DNA from: Arenimonas fontis
GTDB taxonomy: Bacteria; Pseudomonadota; Gammaproteobacteria; Xanthomonadales; Xanthomonadaceae
Assembly (NCBI RefSeq): GCF_008386465.1
Contig: NZ_VUOD01000007.1
Span: 46,203 to 110,202 of the forward strand
Length of the DNA stretch: 64,000 nt
Direction of reading: 5' to 3'
How positions within the stretch are numbered: the stretch's first letter is position 1; the number at the start of each line of letters is the position of its first letter. Positions 29,739-38,188 of the stretch are shown one piece after another. The translations under genes were made by a program, and so were the position numbers. Below the pieces are notes generated by a model. The model saw only the letters and a program-made list of their open reading frames with translations, searched no databases and had not been told where the DNA came from.

Positions 29739-30987
29739 AACCAGGCTGCAATGGGCCCCGTGGTGGGTGCTGGGCTTCGTCGCCCTGTGGCCGCTGCCCG
29801 GACCGGCCGAAGCGGTGCTGTCGCTCGGCGCCGTGGTGGCCCTGGCCGTGTTGGCCGTACACCGGTTCCGCGGCGGCATCCGCCTGCTCAGCCACGAGGC
29901 CTGGGCCCTGACCACCGTGTTGTTCATGAGTTACTGGCTGCCCGAGCTGATCTCCTCGCTGGATGCCTACGACCGGCCGCGCGCCCTTCGCGAAGCCTTG
30001 CTCGATCTGCGCTATCTGCCGTTCCTCTGGCTGGTGGCGATCGCCGTGGCCGGCGAGCGCGGCCGCCGGCTCACCTTCGCCGGCCTGGCGGTGATCGCCA
30101 GCCTGTGGCTGCTGGACGGCTTGGTGCAGGCCCTGACCGGCTTCAGCCTGGGCGGCCCGATGAGCGCCGACCGCCTGAGCGGCATCTTCGGCGCCGACAA
30201 TCTCAAGCTGGGCCTGGTGCTGGCCAGCCTGGCGCCGTTCCCGCTGGAGTGGTCGGCGCGTCGCCTGGGACTGGCCGGCTGGGTGCTGATGGCGGCCGGC
30301 CTGGTGGTAGTGGTGCTTCTGGCCGGGGCTCGCGCCGCCTGGGTCACCCTGGGCCTGGTGCTGGCGGTGAGCGCCTGGATGCAGTTCGGCAGCCGTCGCG
30401 CGCTGCTCCTGCTGGGGGCCGGCGCCCTCGCCGTCGCCACGCTGCTGTACGCCTGTTCGGACACCCTGCAGGAGCGGCTGCAGCGCACCGAGGCCATGCT
30501 CGAAGGCAATGCCGAGAGCCTGGACCACGCCCTGTCCGGGCGCCTGCCGATCTGGTCCACCGCCTGGCGCATGGCGCTGGCGCATCCGGTCAACGGGGTT
30601 GGCGTGCGCGGCTTCCGCAATGCCTATGCCGATTACGCCGACCCGGACGATCCCTGGCTGGCCGACAGGGACCACGGCGCCGGCTACCACGCCCACCAGA
30701 TCGTGCTCGAAGTGCTCAGCGAAACCGGCTTTCTCGGCCTGTTTTTCTGGCTGGGTGGTGTGGCCATCGCCTGGCGGGCCTGGCGTTTCGCCCCGCCCGA
30801 GGCGCGGGCGCGCGCCTGCCCGCCGGCCCTGGCCCTGGTGGCGACCCTGTTCCCGCTCAATACGCACCTGGCTTTCTATTCGACCTTCTGGGGCGGGCTG
30901 ACCCTGCTGCTGGCGGCGCTGTACGCCGGCAGCCTGCTGGCGGGCGACGGCGCGTTGGCGCGTACGGGCGACGACGGACAGGGCTGA
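29716..30987 (+). CDS. O-antigen ligase / polymerase family (WaaL/Wzy-like) membrane protein
   Basis: A 423-residue protein with about ten hydrophobic segments and one large periplasmic loop at about 245-345. The loop contains the family motif SGRLPIWSTAWRMALAHPVN, followed by VGVRGFRNAYADY and HAHQIVLEVLSETGFLG with the conserved Arg and His. WaaL transfers O-antigen from undecaprenyl diphosphate to lipid A-core; Wzy polymerises it. Sequence alone does not separate the two. It overlaps the GT gene by 23 bp and is followed 4 bp later by a lipid A acyltransferase-type gene. Confidence 0.88.
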   Translation: MTNSSPTETRLQWAPWWVLGFVALWPLPGPAEAVLSLGAVVALAVLAVHRFRGGIRLLSHEAWALTTVLFMSYWLPELISSLDAYDRPRALREALLDLRYLPFLWLVAIAVAGERGRRLTFAGLAVIASLWLLDGLVQALTGFSLGGPMSADRLSGIFGADNLKLGLVLASLAPFPLEWSARRLGLAGWVLMAAGLVVVVLLAGARAAWVTLGLVLAVSAWMQFGSRRALLLLGAGALAVATLLYACSDTLQERLQRTEAMLEGNAESLDHALSGRLPIWSTAWRMALAHPVNGVGVRGFRNAYADYADPDDPWLADRDHGAGYHAHQIVLEVLSETGFLGLFFWLGGVAIAWRAWRFAPPEARARACPPALALVATLFPLNTHLAFYSTFWGGLTLLLAALYAGSLLAGDGALARTGDDGQG

Positions 30988-30991
30988 GCCC

Positions 30992-31870
30992 ATGCCTTGC
31001 CCCGGTGTCCGTCTGCTGGAGGGTCTGGCGAAGATCTGCGCGCGGCTGCCTCAGGCCTGGTTGCTGCGCCTGGGTCGCGGCCTGGCCTGGCTGGCCTGGC
31101 CGTTGCTGGGCGAACGACGGCGCATCGCCAGGATCAACGTGGATCTCTGTTTCCCGGAGCTGGATCCGCGGGCGCGGCGGAAACTGGCCGACGCCAGTGT
31201 CGTCAACACGGTGATCGGCGCGCTGGAGCTGGCCCGCGCCTGGCACGCACCCGCGGCGCGGCTGCGTGGCCTGGCGGAGATCGAAGGACTTGAGCGCCTG
31301 CGCGTCCGCCTGGACGCCGGCCAGGGCGTGCTGCTGATGTGCGGCCACTTCACCCACACCGAACTGGCGGTGCGGCTGCTGTCGGAAGCGCTGGGCCGGC
31401 CGGTGCGGGTGGTGGTGCGCCGGCACAACCATGCCTGCCTGGAGGCCTGGTTCGACCGCGCCCGCCAGGCCGTGTACGGCCCGACCATCGGCAAGAAGGA
31501 CGTGCGCGGCCTGCTGCGCAACCTGATGGCCGGCCAGCCGGTGGTGTATTCGGCCGACCAGAACTTCACTTACCAGAACGCCTTCGTGCCCTTCTTCGGC
31601 GTGCCGGCGGCGACCCTGACCGCCACGCCCGACATCGTCCGCCGCGCCGGCGCCGTGCTGCTGCCGTTCTGGTACCGGCGCGAGCCCGACGGCCGCTACC
31701 GCATCCGCATCGAGGAGCCCTGGCCGGGCTGGCCCAGCGGCGACCCGGCTGCCGACGCCGCCCGTTACATGGCCGAACTGGAAACCGTGGTGCGCGAATG
31801 CCCCGAGCAGTACCTGTGGGCGCACCGGCGCTTCAAGACGCGGCCGGCGGGGGAGCCGCCGGTGTACTGA
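30992..31870 (+). CDS. Lipid A late acyltransferase family protein (LpxL/HtrB-like), copy 1
   Basis: A 292-residue protein with an N-terminal membrane-binding segment. The catalytic H-x4-E motif is HFTHTE with His119 and Glu124. NVDLCFPEL, YSADQNFTYQNAFVPFFG and YRIRIEEPWPGWP are characteristic. LpxL-type enzymes add a secondary acyl chain from acyl-ACP to Kdo2-lipid IVA at the inner membrane. It shares its terminal A (TGATG) with the start of the ERCC4 nuclease gene, so the two are translationally coupled. Confidence 0.9.
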   Translation: MPCPGVRLLEGLAKICARLPQAWLLRLGRGLAWLAWPLLGERRRIARINVDLCFPELDPRARRKLADASVVNTVIGALELARAWHAPAARLRGLAEIEGLERLRVRLDAGQGVLLMCGHFTHTELAVRLLSEALGRPVRVVVRRHNHACLEAWFDRARQAVYGPTIGKKDVRGLLRNLMAGQPVVYSADQNFTYQNAFVPFFGVPAATLTATPDIVRRAGAVLLPFWYRREPDGRYRIRIEEPWPGWPSGDPAADAARYMAELETVVRECPEQYLWAHRRFKTRPAGEPPVY

Positions 31871-32946
31871 TGGCTGCGTCCGCCGCCTACTGGATCGTCG
31901 AAGCCACCGGCGATGCCCGCTTCCCCTGGCGCATCCGTATCGAACAGGACGGCAGGATCCTGCTGGCGGTGCGCGCCGGCCACGCCTGGCCGGGCGCCGG
32001 CATGCAGGTGTTCTGCCTGCGCGAACGCGAGCACGACCCGAGCGAACCGCTGGTGCCGCACGAGCGGGTGCCGGTGGCGCACCTGGCGCGGCTCGGCCGC
32101 AAGTTGTCGGTGACGCTGGACCGGCCGCGGCGCAAGCGCTGCGAGTTCCTCAAGCTCGAGAAGCGACGCAAGGACGGAACCCCGTACGAGCAGATCTTCT
32201 TCCGCACCGAGGCCGCGGTGCGCGGCCACCGCTCCGGCAAGCGCACCGAACTGGCGGCGAATGCCGTTTTGGACGTGGTGGTGGACAGCGGCGAGCGCTA
32301 TCCGTGGCGATTCCCGGGGGCGCGGGTCGGGCGGCGCCGACTGCCGGTGGGGGACTACGCGCTGGCCCACGAGGAACGCCCGGTGGCGGTGGTGGAGCGC
32401 AAGACCCGCGACAACTTCCTCGCCGACCTGGCCGAGCTGAAAGGGCTACAGCAGCAACTGGCTGAGCTTTCCGCCTACCCGCACGCCGCCCTGGTGCTGG
32501 AGGCGCCGTATCGCGACTTCGGCGATCCGGACCGGCTGGGCCACTGGCCGGCCGCGCACGTGCAGCGCGTGCTGGCGGAGCTGCCGGTGCTGTTTCCGCG
32601 GGTGCAGCTGGTGTTCGCCGGCAATCGCAAGCTGGCCAACCTGTGGACCCAGCGTTGGTTCGCCGCGATCGCCGCCAGCCTGGCCAGGCCCGCGCCCGAC
32701 AGCGTGCGCGAACCCCTGGCCCGCTACCGGGCATCGCCGGCCGACGGCGGCGTCGACACCCGGATCCGCCTGGCGATACTCAACGAACTGCCCGACGGCT
32801 TCGCCGTCGCCAGCCTGCGCCGCCTCTTTCCGGACCTGCCGCCCGCCCGCTTGACCCGCGTGATGGAGCAACTGCGCCGCGAGGGAAGGTTGCGCCGCGA
32901 GGGTCACGGGCGCGGGGCGCGGTGGTGGCGGGGCGGGGTGGCTTAA
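31870..32946 (+). CDS. ERCC4-domain nuclease with C-terminal winged-helix
   Basis: A 358-residue protein from ATG 31870, which overlaps the preceding stop by one base. Residues 1-130 are an uncharacterised beta-rich domain (WRIRIEQDGRILLAVRAGHA). Residues about 135-255 form an XPF/ERCC4 nuclease fold with every metal-binding element: VDSGE (Asp139, Glu142), VGDYAL (Asp162) and VVERKTRDNFLADL (Glu176, Arg177, Lys178). Residues 300-358 look like a small winged helix (RLRREGRLRREGHGRG). XPF-type nucleases cut branched DNA. Why it sits in an LPS cluster is not apparent; homologous fusions are annotated only as ERCC4 proteins. Confidence 0.85.
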   Translation: MAASAAYWIVEATGDARFPWRIRIEQDGRILLAVRAGHAWPGAGMQVFCLREREHDPSEPLVPHERVPVAHLARLGRKLSVTLDRPRRKRCEFLKLEKRRKDGTPYEQIFFRTEAAVRGHRSGKRTELAANAVLDVVVDSGERYPWRFPGARVGRRRLPVGDYALAHEERPVAVVERKTRDNFLADLAELKGLQQQLAELSAYPHAALVLEAPYRDFGDPDRLGHWPAAHVQRVLAELPVLFPRVQLVFAGNRKLANLWTQRWFAAIAASLARPAPDSVREPLARYRASPADGGVDTRIRLAILNELPDGFAVASLRRLFPDLPPARLTRVMEQLRREGRLRREGHGRGARWWRGGVA

Positions 32947-33186
32947 GCCGGCCGGCCGCGACCAGGCGGTCGGTTGCCTCATGCGGCCCGCGCCTTGCGA
33001 GCCGGTGCGCGGGTTTTCAAACAATCGACCTCGACGCGACGCGCCTCGAAGCGCCAAAGCCAGTGAATTACCAAAACGACTGGACAGCAGCTGATCAAGA
33101 GCTGCATGAGGTGATCATCAAGCAGTCATGCGGGGGTGATAATCGCCTGGGCTTTGCCTTCGTCAACACTATGCGCCGTGCTGGGG

Positions 33187-33294
33187 ATGCGGGAACGATT
33201 CGACAAGTTCGAGCAACGTGATCCGCGGCGAATAGCCGCGGCCTCATTGAAGCAGCTTGCCGTTGGGCAGGAAGCACTGCGGCGCCTGGCGTGA
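33187..33294 (+). pseudogene. Possible remnant of a small acquired gene
   Basis: A frame open from 33115 to the stop at 33292-33294 reads like genuine coding sequence in its last 35 residues: charged, helical, Lys/Arg/Glu balanced, unlike shadow frames of GC-rich DNA. The upstream part has no plausible start. No family recognised. Confidence 0.3.
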
Positions 33295-33306
33295 TCCGCG
33301 GCGAAT
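33217..33306. repeat. 17-bp perfect direct repeat (cgtgatccgcggcgaat)
   Basis: Copies at 33217-33233 and 33290-33306, 73 bp apart start to start. The second copy begins at the end of the candidate gene remnant. Could be a duplication left by insertion or excision. Confidence 0.8.
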
Positions 33307-33338
33307 GGCCAAAGCCCCGTCCCTGCCCTGGTTGATGT

Positions 33339-33605
33339 TCATTTCCTGGACGCCCCGGGATCATGCTGGGCGATGGCCGATTCACCAGGCTCAGGATGCG
33401 GGGTCGGGGGTTGGGCTCTCCGGCCGGCCTCCAGGTACTCCGGCGGCAGCGGGTTGCGGGCGAAGAGTTCCTTCATCTGGGCAAGCGCCTCCTCCGCGTC
33501 GCGCCTCAAGGATTCGATCTCGGCGGGGGTCAACTCGGAGGGCGGCTTGACTATTCGTTGTGCACGCCGTCGCGACTCAGGGATTCTATTTCGGCGGGTG
33601 GTCAT
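33339..33605 (-). CDS. Small hypothetical protein with helical acidic/basic core
   Basis: An 88-residue ORF from ATG 33605 with AAGGAG 11 bases upstream. Residues 1-20 are Arg-rich (MTTRRNRIPESRRRAQRIVK). Residues 22-52 form a long amphipathic helix (LTPAEIESLRRDAEEALAQM) and the tail is Pro-rich and disordered. Such a basic head plus helix recalls small antitoxins or nucleoid-type proteins, but no family is recognised. It borders the low-GC scar and may have arrived with it. Confidence 0.45.
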   Translation of the reverse strand: MTTRRNRIPESRRRAQRIVKPPSELTPAEIESLRRDAEEALAQMKELFARNPLPPEYLEAGRRAQPPTPHPEPGESAIAQHDPGASRK

Positions 33606-33772
33606 GGCTCCGTGCGCTCCTTAACGGCCCGCACCACGTTAGTCCATTCCGCTGCATCGGACGAGAGGCCGCCGCCACGGCCGCCGAGCCTGCGTCCGGG
33701 GGAGCCGGCGCGGGGCGGCGCGCCGGCTGCTTTCATGGCCGGCCTCCCCGGCCTTCGGTCGCTACAGGTGGC

Positions 33773-34681
33773 TCAGTACCGGCGCCGGCTTCCGTCGGGC
33801 TGCCGCTTGAAGCGCTGGTGCAGCCAGAGGTACTGGTCGGGGCGGCGGCGGATCAGGTGTTCCAGGGTAGCCATCACCCGGGCGGTGTCGGCCACCGGGT
33901 CGCGGCTGGGAAAGTCCTGTAGCGGCGGCAGGATTTCGATGCGGTAGCGGCCGTCGTCCAGGCGCTCGTGGAACAGCGGCAGCACGGCCGCGCCGCTCAG
34001 CCGGGCCAGCTGGTGGGTCGAGGTCAGGCTCCAGGCCGGCTGGCCGAAGAAGGGCACGAACACGCTGTCGCCGCGCCTCGTTTCCTGGTCCGGCGCGAAC
34101 CACAGCAGGCCGCCCTGCTTGAGGTGCCGCACCGCCGGCCGCAGTTCGTCGCGGGCGAACATGGCCACGGCGTGGCGCAGGCGGCCGCGTTTCACCGCCC
34201 ACTCCAGCGCCGGCTGTTCGTGCGGCCGGTACATGGCGGCCAGGGCGACATGCCCGCACAGCAGGCGCAGGCTGGCTTCCAGGGTGGTGAAGTGGGCAGA
34301 GACCAGGATCACGCCGCGGCCGCCGGCATGGGCGGCCTCCAGGTGCTCCAGGCCGCTCAGCTCCAGGCCGCGGTCCACCGGCGCCAGCGGCCCCCACCAG
34401 GCGCGCAGGAACTCGAACACGCCGATGCCGAGGGCGTCGAAATTGGCCCTCAGCAGGCGCTCGCGCGCGGCCTGGTCCAGCTCCGGGAAACACAGGGCCA
34501 GGTTGGTCGCCGCCGCCCGGCGCCGCGCGCGCAGCAGCAGGGCGAGGGCCCGGCCCAGCCAGGGGCCGACCGTCCGCTGCAGCCGCCAGGGCCAGCGCGC
34601 CAGGGTCCAGCCGAAGGCGATCGCCAGCCAGGCGGGCCAATGGCGGGGAGACAGGGGCGGGCGGTCGGCGGGCTCGGCCAT
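33773..34681 (-). CDS. Lipid A late acyltransferase family protein (LpxL/LpxM-like), copy 2
   Basis: A 302-residue protein with a hydrophobic N-terminus (WLAIAFGWTLARWPWRLQ). The H-x4-E catalytic motif is SAHFTTLE with His130 and Glu135. NLALCFPELDQAAR, LLWFAPDQETRRGDSVFVPF and QYLWLHQRFK follow. It is close to copy 1 in the same cluster but on the opposite strand, so the two may add the two secondary acyl chains to lipid A. Divergent from waaA with a 54-bp gap. Confidence 0.92.
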   Translation of the reverse strand: MAEPADRPPLSPRHWPAWLAIAFGWTLARWPWRLQRTVGPWLGRALALLLRARRRAAATNLALCFPELDQAARERLLRANFDALGIGVFEFLRAWWGPLAPVDRGLELSGLEHLEAAHAGGRGVILVSAHFTTLEASLRLLCGHVALAAMYRPHEQPALEWAVKRGRLRHAVAMFARDELRPAVRHLKQGGLLWFAPDQETRRGDSVFVPFFGQPAWSLTSTHQLARLSGAAVLPLFHERLDDGRYRIEILPPLQDFPSRDPVADTARVMATLEHLIRRRPDQYLWLHQRFKRQPDGSRRRY

Positions 34682-34723
34682 GGGCGGTTCATTCTAGCCG
34701 CGCCCGCCCGCGGGCCGAGCGGC

Positions 34724-34729
34724 TATCCT
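34724..34729 (+). promoter_or_regulatory. Candidate -10 box (TATCCT) for a leaderless waaA transcript
   Basis: TATCCT is separated from the waaA ATG at 34736 by 6 nt (tgcgcg). There is no Shine-Dalgarno sequence, so initiation would start at the ATG. The -35 position is GC-only. Confidence 0.35.
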
Positions 34730-34735
34730 TGCGCG

Positions 34736-36040
34736 ATGCGACTCTCCTTCGGGCAGCGCGTCGTGCTGGGCCTGTATTCCCTGGTCCTGCATCTCGTCTT
34801 CCCCGTCACCCTCTACCACCTGGTCTGGCGCGGCATGCGCCAGCGCGCCTATCTGCTGCGCTGGTCGGAGCGCTACGCCTGGCTGGGCGACAGGCTGGAC
34901 CTGCGCGGCTCCCTCTGGGTGCATGCCGTTTCGGTGGGCGAGGTGCTGGCGGCCCGGCCCTTGGTGGAGGGCCTGCTGGCGCGGCATCCGGACCGGCCCG
35001 TGCTGGTCACCACCATCACGCCCACCGGCTCGGAGCGGGTGCGGGCGCTCTGGGGCGACCGGGTCACCCACGTCTATCTGCCCTACGACCTGACTCACAT
35101 GGTGCGGCGTTTCCTCGATCGGGCCCGGCCGGCGCTGGCCGTGATCGTCGAGACCGAGATCTGGCCGAACCTGTACGTCGAATGCGGTCGTCGCGGCATT
35201 CCGCTGATGATGGTGAATGCCCGTCTGTCGCCGCGTTCGCTGCGCGGCTACCTGGCGATCCGGCCCCTGGCGGCCCTGGCCCTGGAGGCGGTGACCCTGG
35301 TCGCGGCGCAGTCGCGGGCCGACGCCGAGCGCCTGATGCGGCTGGGCGCGGACCCCGGCCGGGTCGTGGTCACCGGCAACCTCAAATACGACCTGGACGT
35401 GCCCGAAGGCTTGCCGGCGCAGGCCGCCCGGTGGCGCCAGGCCTGGGGTCCGGCACGACCGGTGTGGATCGCCGCCAGTACCCATCCGCCGGAAGAGGAG
35501 GCGGTAGTGCGGATCCACGCGCGGGTGCTGGCGAAACATCCGGACGCGCTGCTGCTGTGGGCGCCGCGCCACCCGGAACGGTTCGGCCCGGTGCTGGCGC
35601 AGGCCCGCGCCGCCGGCTGGCGGGTGGCGGCGCGCGTGCCGGACGGGTTGCCGGGTCCGGACTGCCAGGCCTTCGTGGTGAACACGATGGGCGAGCTGCT
35701 GGCCTTCTACGCCGCTGCCGACGTCGCCTTCGTCGGCGGCAGCCTGTGCGATGTCGGCGGGCACAACGTGCTGGAGCCGGCGGCGCTGGGCCTGCCCTCC
35801 GTCGTGGGTCCGCATACGTTCAATTTCGCCGAAGCGACGCGACGGCTGAAGGCGGCGGAAGGGCTGGTGCAGGCCGCCGACGCCGACAGCGTCGGCACCG
35901 CCCTGCTCGACCTGCTGGAGGACGCGCCGCGCCGCCGGGCCATGGGCCTGGCGGCACGGGCGGAAATGCAATCGCTGGCCGGGGCGCTGGCGCGCACCCT
36001 CGACCTGGCCGGCGTTCTGCTGGATCCGGGCGGCCGCTGA
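34736..36040 (+). CDS. waaA: 3-deoxy-D-manno-octulosonic-acid transferase (Kdo transferase)
   Basis: A 434-residue GT30 enzyme from ATG 34736. The N-terminal membrane anchor (VVLGLYSLVLHLVFPVTLYH) is followed by WVHAVSVGEVLAARPLVEGL with the catalytic Glu. IVETEIWPNLYVECGRRGIP, RVVVTGNLKYDLDVP and FVGGSLCDVGGHNVLEPAAL complete the family motifs. It transfers Kdo from CMP-Kdo to lipid IVA at the inner membrane. It faces the lpxL-like copy 2 and converges with tolC. Confidence 0.96.
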   Translation: MRLSFGQRVVLGLYSLVLHLVFPVTLYHLVWRGMRQRAYLLRWSERYAWLGDRLDLRGSLWVHAVSVGEVLAARPLVEGLLARHPDRPVLVTTITPTGSERVRALWGDRVTHVYLPYDLTHMVRRFLDRARPALAVIVETEIWPNLYVECGRRGIPLMMVNARLSPRSLRGYLAIRPLAALALEAVTLVAAQSRADAERLMRLGADPGRVVVTGNLKYDLDVPEGLPAQAARWRQAWGPARPVWIAASTHPPEEEAVVRIHARVLAKHPDALLLWAPRHPERFGPVLAQARAAGWRVAARVPDGLPGPDCQAFVVNTMGELLAFYAAADVAFVGGSLCDVGGHNVLEPAALGLPSVVGPHTFNFAEATRRLKAAEGLVQAADADSVGTALLDLLEDAPRRRAMGLAARAEMQSLAGALARTLDLAGVLLDPGGR

Positions 36041-36059
36041 GCCGCGCGGGTCCGGCGTC

Positions 36060-37475
36060 TCACTCGGTGCCGGTATCGGCGTCCAGGGCGGCTTCGGCGT
36101 CGGCCACCAGCACGCGGTTCACCGCCTGCAGGTCTTCCAGCGAGATGGTGCCGGCCGCCTGCTTCAGGCGCAGGGTGTTGACCAGGAAGGCATGCCGGGC
36201 GCGGGCGTATTCACGCTGGGCCTGGAACAGCTGCTGCTGGCTGATCAGCACGTCCACGATGGTGCGGGTGCCGACCTCCAGGCCCGCCTCGCTGGCCTCG
36301 TAGGCGGCGCGGGCCGACACCACCGACTGGCGGCGGGCCTCGACCTCGGCGGCGCCGGCGGCCAGCGAGCGCACCGCGTTGCGGGTGTTGCGCACCACCG
36401 AGCGGCGTTCGGCCTCCAGATCGTCGGCGACGGCATCGCGCAGGTGCACGGCCTGACGCACGCCCGACTGGGTGGCGCCGCCGGCAAAGATCGGCACGCT
36501 CAGGGTGACGCCGACCGTGGTGCGCTCGCTTTCGTTGTCGAACGACGTGGTGCCCGGCGTCGGCGCGAAGATGTCGGTGCGGCCGTAGCCGTTGCCGTCG
36601 GAATAGCTGGCGCTCAGGCCCAGGCTGGGCAGGTGGCCGGCGCGGGCGGTGGACACGTCCTTCTCGGCCGCGGTCAGGGCCAGTTCGCGGGCCAGCAGGC
36701 TGGGGTTGTTTTCCATGGCCACGGCCACCCAGTCCTGCGACAGCAGTTCGCCCGGGTCCTCCGGCTTGTAGTCGGAAGGCAGGCCCTGCAGCGCGCCCAT
36801 CGGCTGGCCGGTGATCTCGGCCAGGGCTTCGCGGGCGTCGTCCAGCGCATTGGCGGCGGCGATGGTGTTGGCGCGGGCGGTGTCGTAGCGGGCCCGGGCT
36901 TCGTGCACGTCGGTGATCGGCGCCAGGCCGACTTCCAGGCGCTTCTCCGCCTGGTCGAGCTGGCGCTTCACCGCGCGTTCCTCGGCGCGCGAGGAGGCCA
37001 GTGTCTCGATCGCGGTCAGCACGTTGAAGTAGGCGTCGGCGACCCGGACGATCAGCGCGTCCTGGGCCGCCTTGTATTCGGCTTCGGATTGCGCGGCCCG
37101 CGCCCGGGCGGCGCTGAGGCGGGTGTAGTTGCGATGGTCGTAGAGGCTCTGGCGCAGGCTGAGGCCCCAGCCGCGGGAGGTGCTCTCGCTGCTGGACTCC
37201 GACGGCGGCTGCACCACCGTGCCGAAGGCCTGCGAGCCGCTGGAATCGGTCTCGGTGCGGCTCCAGCTCACCTCGCCGTCCAGTTGCGGCAGCAGCGCCG
37301 CGCGGCTTTGCACCACGCCCTCGCCCTGGGCCAGGCTGCGGGATTCGGCGGCGGACAGCTGCGGATCGCTCTGGCGGGCCAGTTCGTAGGCCTGCATCAG
37401 GTCGGCGGCATGGGCCGTGCCGGCAATGCCGGCCAGCAGGATGGCGAAACTCAGCGGACGGAGGCTCAGGCGCAT
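36060..37475 (-). CDS. tolC: TolC family outer-membrane channel protein
   Basis: A 471-residue protein with a signal peptide (SFAILLAGIAGTAHA). The TolC repeat architecture is seen: LMQAYELARQSDPQLSAAES and the equivalent second half starting at VAMENNPSLLARELALTAAE, both with long coiled-coil helices, plus YEASEAGLEVGTRTIVDVLI near the C-terminus. TolC trimers form the exit duct of type I secretion and RND efflux. It lies 21 bp downstream of pcm on the same strand. It is a plausible partner for the RND pump nearby, whose operon lacks its own channel. Confidence 0.93.
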   Translation of the reverse strand: MRLSLRPLSFAILLAGIAGTAHAADLMQAYELARQSDPQLSAAESRSLAQGEGVVQSRAALLPQLDGEVSWSRTETDSSGSQAFGTVVQPPSESSSESTSRGWGLSLRQSLYDHRNYTRLSAARARAAQSEAEYKAAQDALIVRVADAYFNVLTAIETLASSRAEERAVKRQLDQAEKRLEVGLAPITDVHEARARYDTARANTIAAANALDDAREALAEITGQPMGALQGLPSDYKPEDPGELLSQDWVAVAMENNPSLLARELALTAAEKDVSTARAGHLPSLGLSASYSDGNGYGRTDIFAPTPGTTSFDNESERTTVGVTLSVPIFAGGATQSGVRQAVHLRDAVADDLEAERRSVVRNTRNAVRSLAAGAAEVEARRQSVVSARAAYEASEAGLEVGTRTIVDVLISQQQLFQAQREYARARHAFLVNTLRLKQAAGTISLEDLQAVNRVLVADAEAALDADTGTE

Positions 37476-37496
37476 GGGAAAGTCCTGGTATCTGTT

Positions 37497-38150
37497 CTAG
37501 AGAATGAAACGGGGCGCCGGTTCGGCGCCGCGCAGATAGGGGATGTCGGTTTCGAACAGGCTTTCGCGCAGCAGGCCCTCGCCTTCGCGGGTCAGCAGCA
37601 AGGCTTCCTGCACCGGCGAGTGGCCGTGCACGACGAACAGGCGGCCACCGGGACGCAACCAGGCCGCGAAACGTTCCGGCCGGTCGGCCACGGCGCCGGT
37701 GACGGCGATGGCGTCGAACAGCCGGCCCGGTTCCCAGGCCAGGGCATCCGCGGTTTCCAGGCGCACGTTGAGGTGGCCGTCGGCGACAAGCCGGGCCTGG
37801 GCGCGTTCGACGAAATCGGCATGGATGTCCACGCTGGTGACCTCATGGGCCAGGCGCGCCAGGCAGGCGGTGACGAAGCCGGAGCCGGTGCCGATCTCCA
37901 GCACCTGGTCCTCGGGCTGCAGCGCCAGGGCCTGCAGCATGCGGCCCTCGATCACCGGTTTCATCATGGACTCGCCGTGTTCCAGCGGCAGCGCCAGGTC
38001 GGCGAAGGCCAGCTTGCGGTGGCGCGGCGGCACGTAGTCCTCGCGCGGCACGGTCATCAGGGTCTCGAGCACGCGCGGATCGAGCACGTCCCAGGGACGC
38101 ACCTGCTGCTCGACCATGGCAAAGCGGGCCTGCTGGAAATCAATGGACAT
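37497..38150 (-). CDS. pcm: Protein-L-isoaspartate O-methyltransferase
   Basis: A 217-residue enzyme from ATG 38150 with AAGGAT upstream; a TTG at 38174 would add 8 residues. It begins MSIDFQQARFAMVEQQVRPW. The SAM-binding motif is VLEIGTGSGFVTACLARL, preceded by the substrate-loop segment HGESMMKPVIEGRMLQ. It methylates isoaspartyl residues for repair of aged proteins. In many gammaproteobacteria a pcm-like gene lies directly upstream of tolC, as here. Confidence 0.9.
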   Translation of the reverse strand: MSIDFQQARFAMVEQQVRPWDVLDPRVLETLMTVPREDYVPPRHRKLAFADLALPLEHGESMMKPVIEGRMLQALALQPEDQVLEIGTGSGFVTACLARLAHEVTSVDIHADFVERAQARLVADGHLNVRLETADALAWEPGRLFDAIAVTGAVADRPERFAAWLRPGGRLFVVHGHSPVQEALLLTREGEGLLRESLFETDIPYLRGAEPAPRFIL

Positions 38151-38182
38151 TTCGGCCAAATCCTTGAATCGCAAGGGCCGTG

Positions 38183-38188
38183 ATTCTA
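38183..38188 (-). promoter_or_regulatory. Candidate -10 box (TAGAAT) for pcm-tolC
   Basis: TAGAAT reads leftward, 33 bp before the pcm ATG. The -35 region is weak (TTCCGC at an 18-bp spacing). Confidence 0.4.

Larger units (their letters stand above)
32947..33338. other. Low-GC gene-free scar with remnants of coding sequence
   Basis: No complete gene is convincing in these 392 bp. Base composition drops sharply: 33061-33120 has 28 G or C of 60, against about 70% in the flanks. Short open stretches exist, notably 33187-33294 (MRERFDKFEQRDPRRIAAAS, then LKQLAVGQEALRRLA), which reads like the end of a degraded gene, and 33063-33221 in another frame. A 17-bp perfect direct repeat lies inside. 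It looks like the remains of acquired DNA. Confidence 0.5.

Noticed and set aside
33063..33221. Plus-strand ORF starting GTG in the scar (NYQNDWTAADQELHEVIIKQ start)
   Set aside because: No ribosome site, no recognisable family, and another frame in the same interval looks more coding-like. Kept only as part of the scar.
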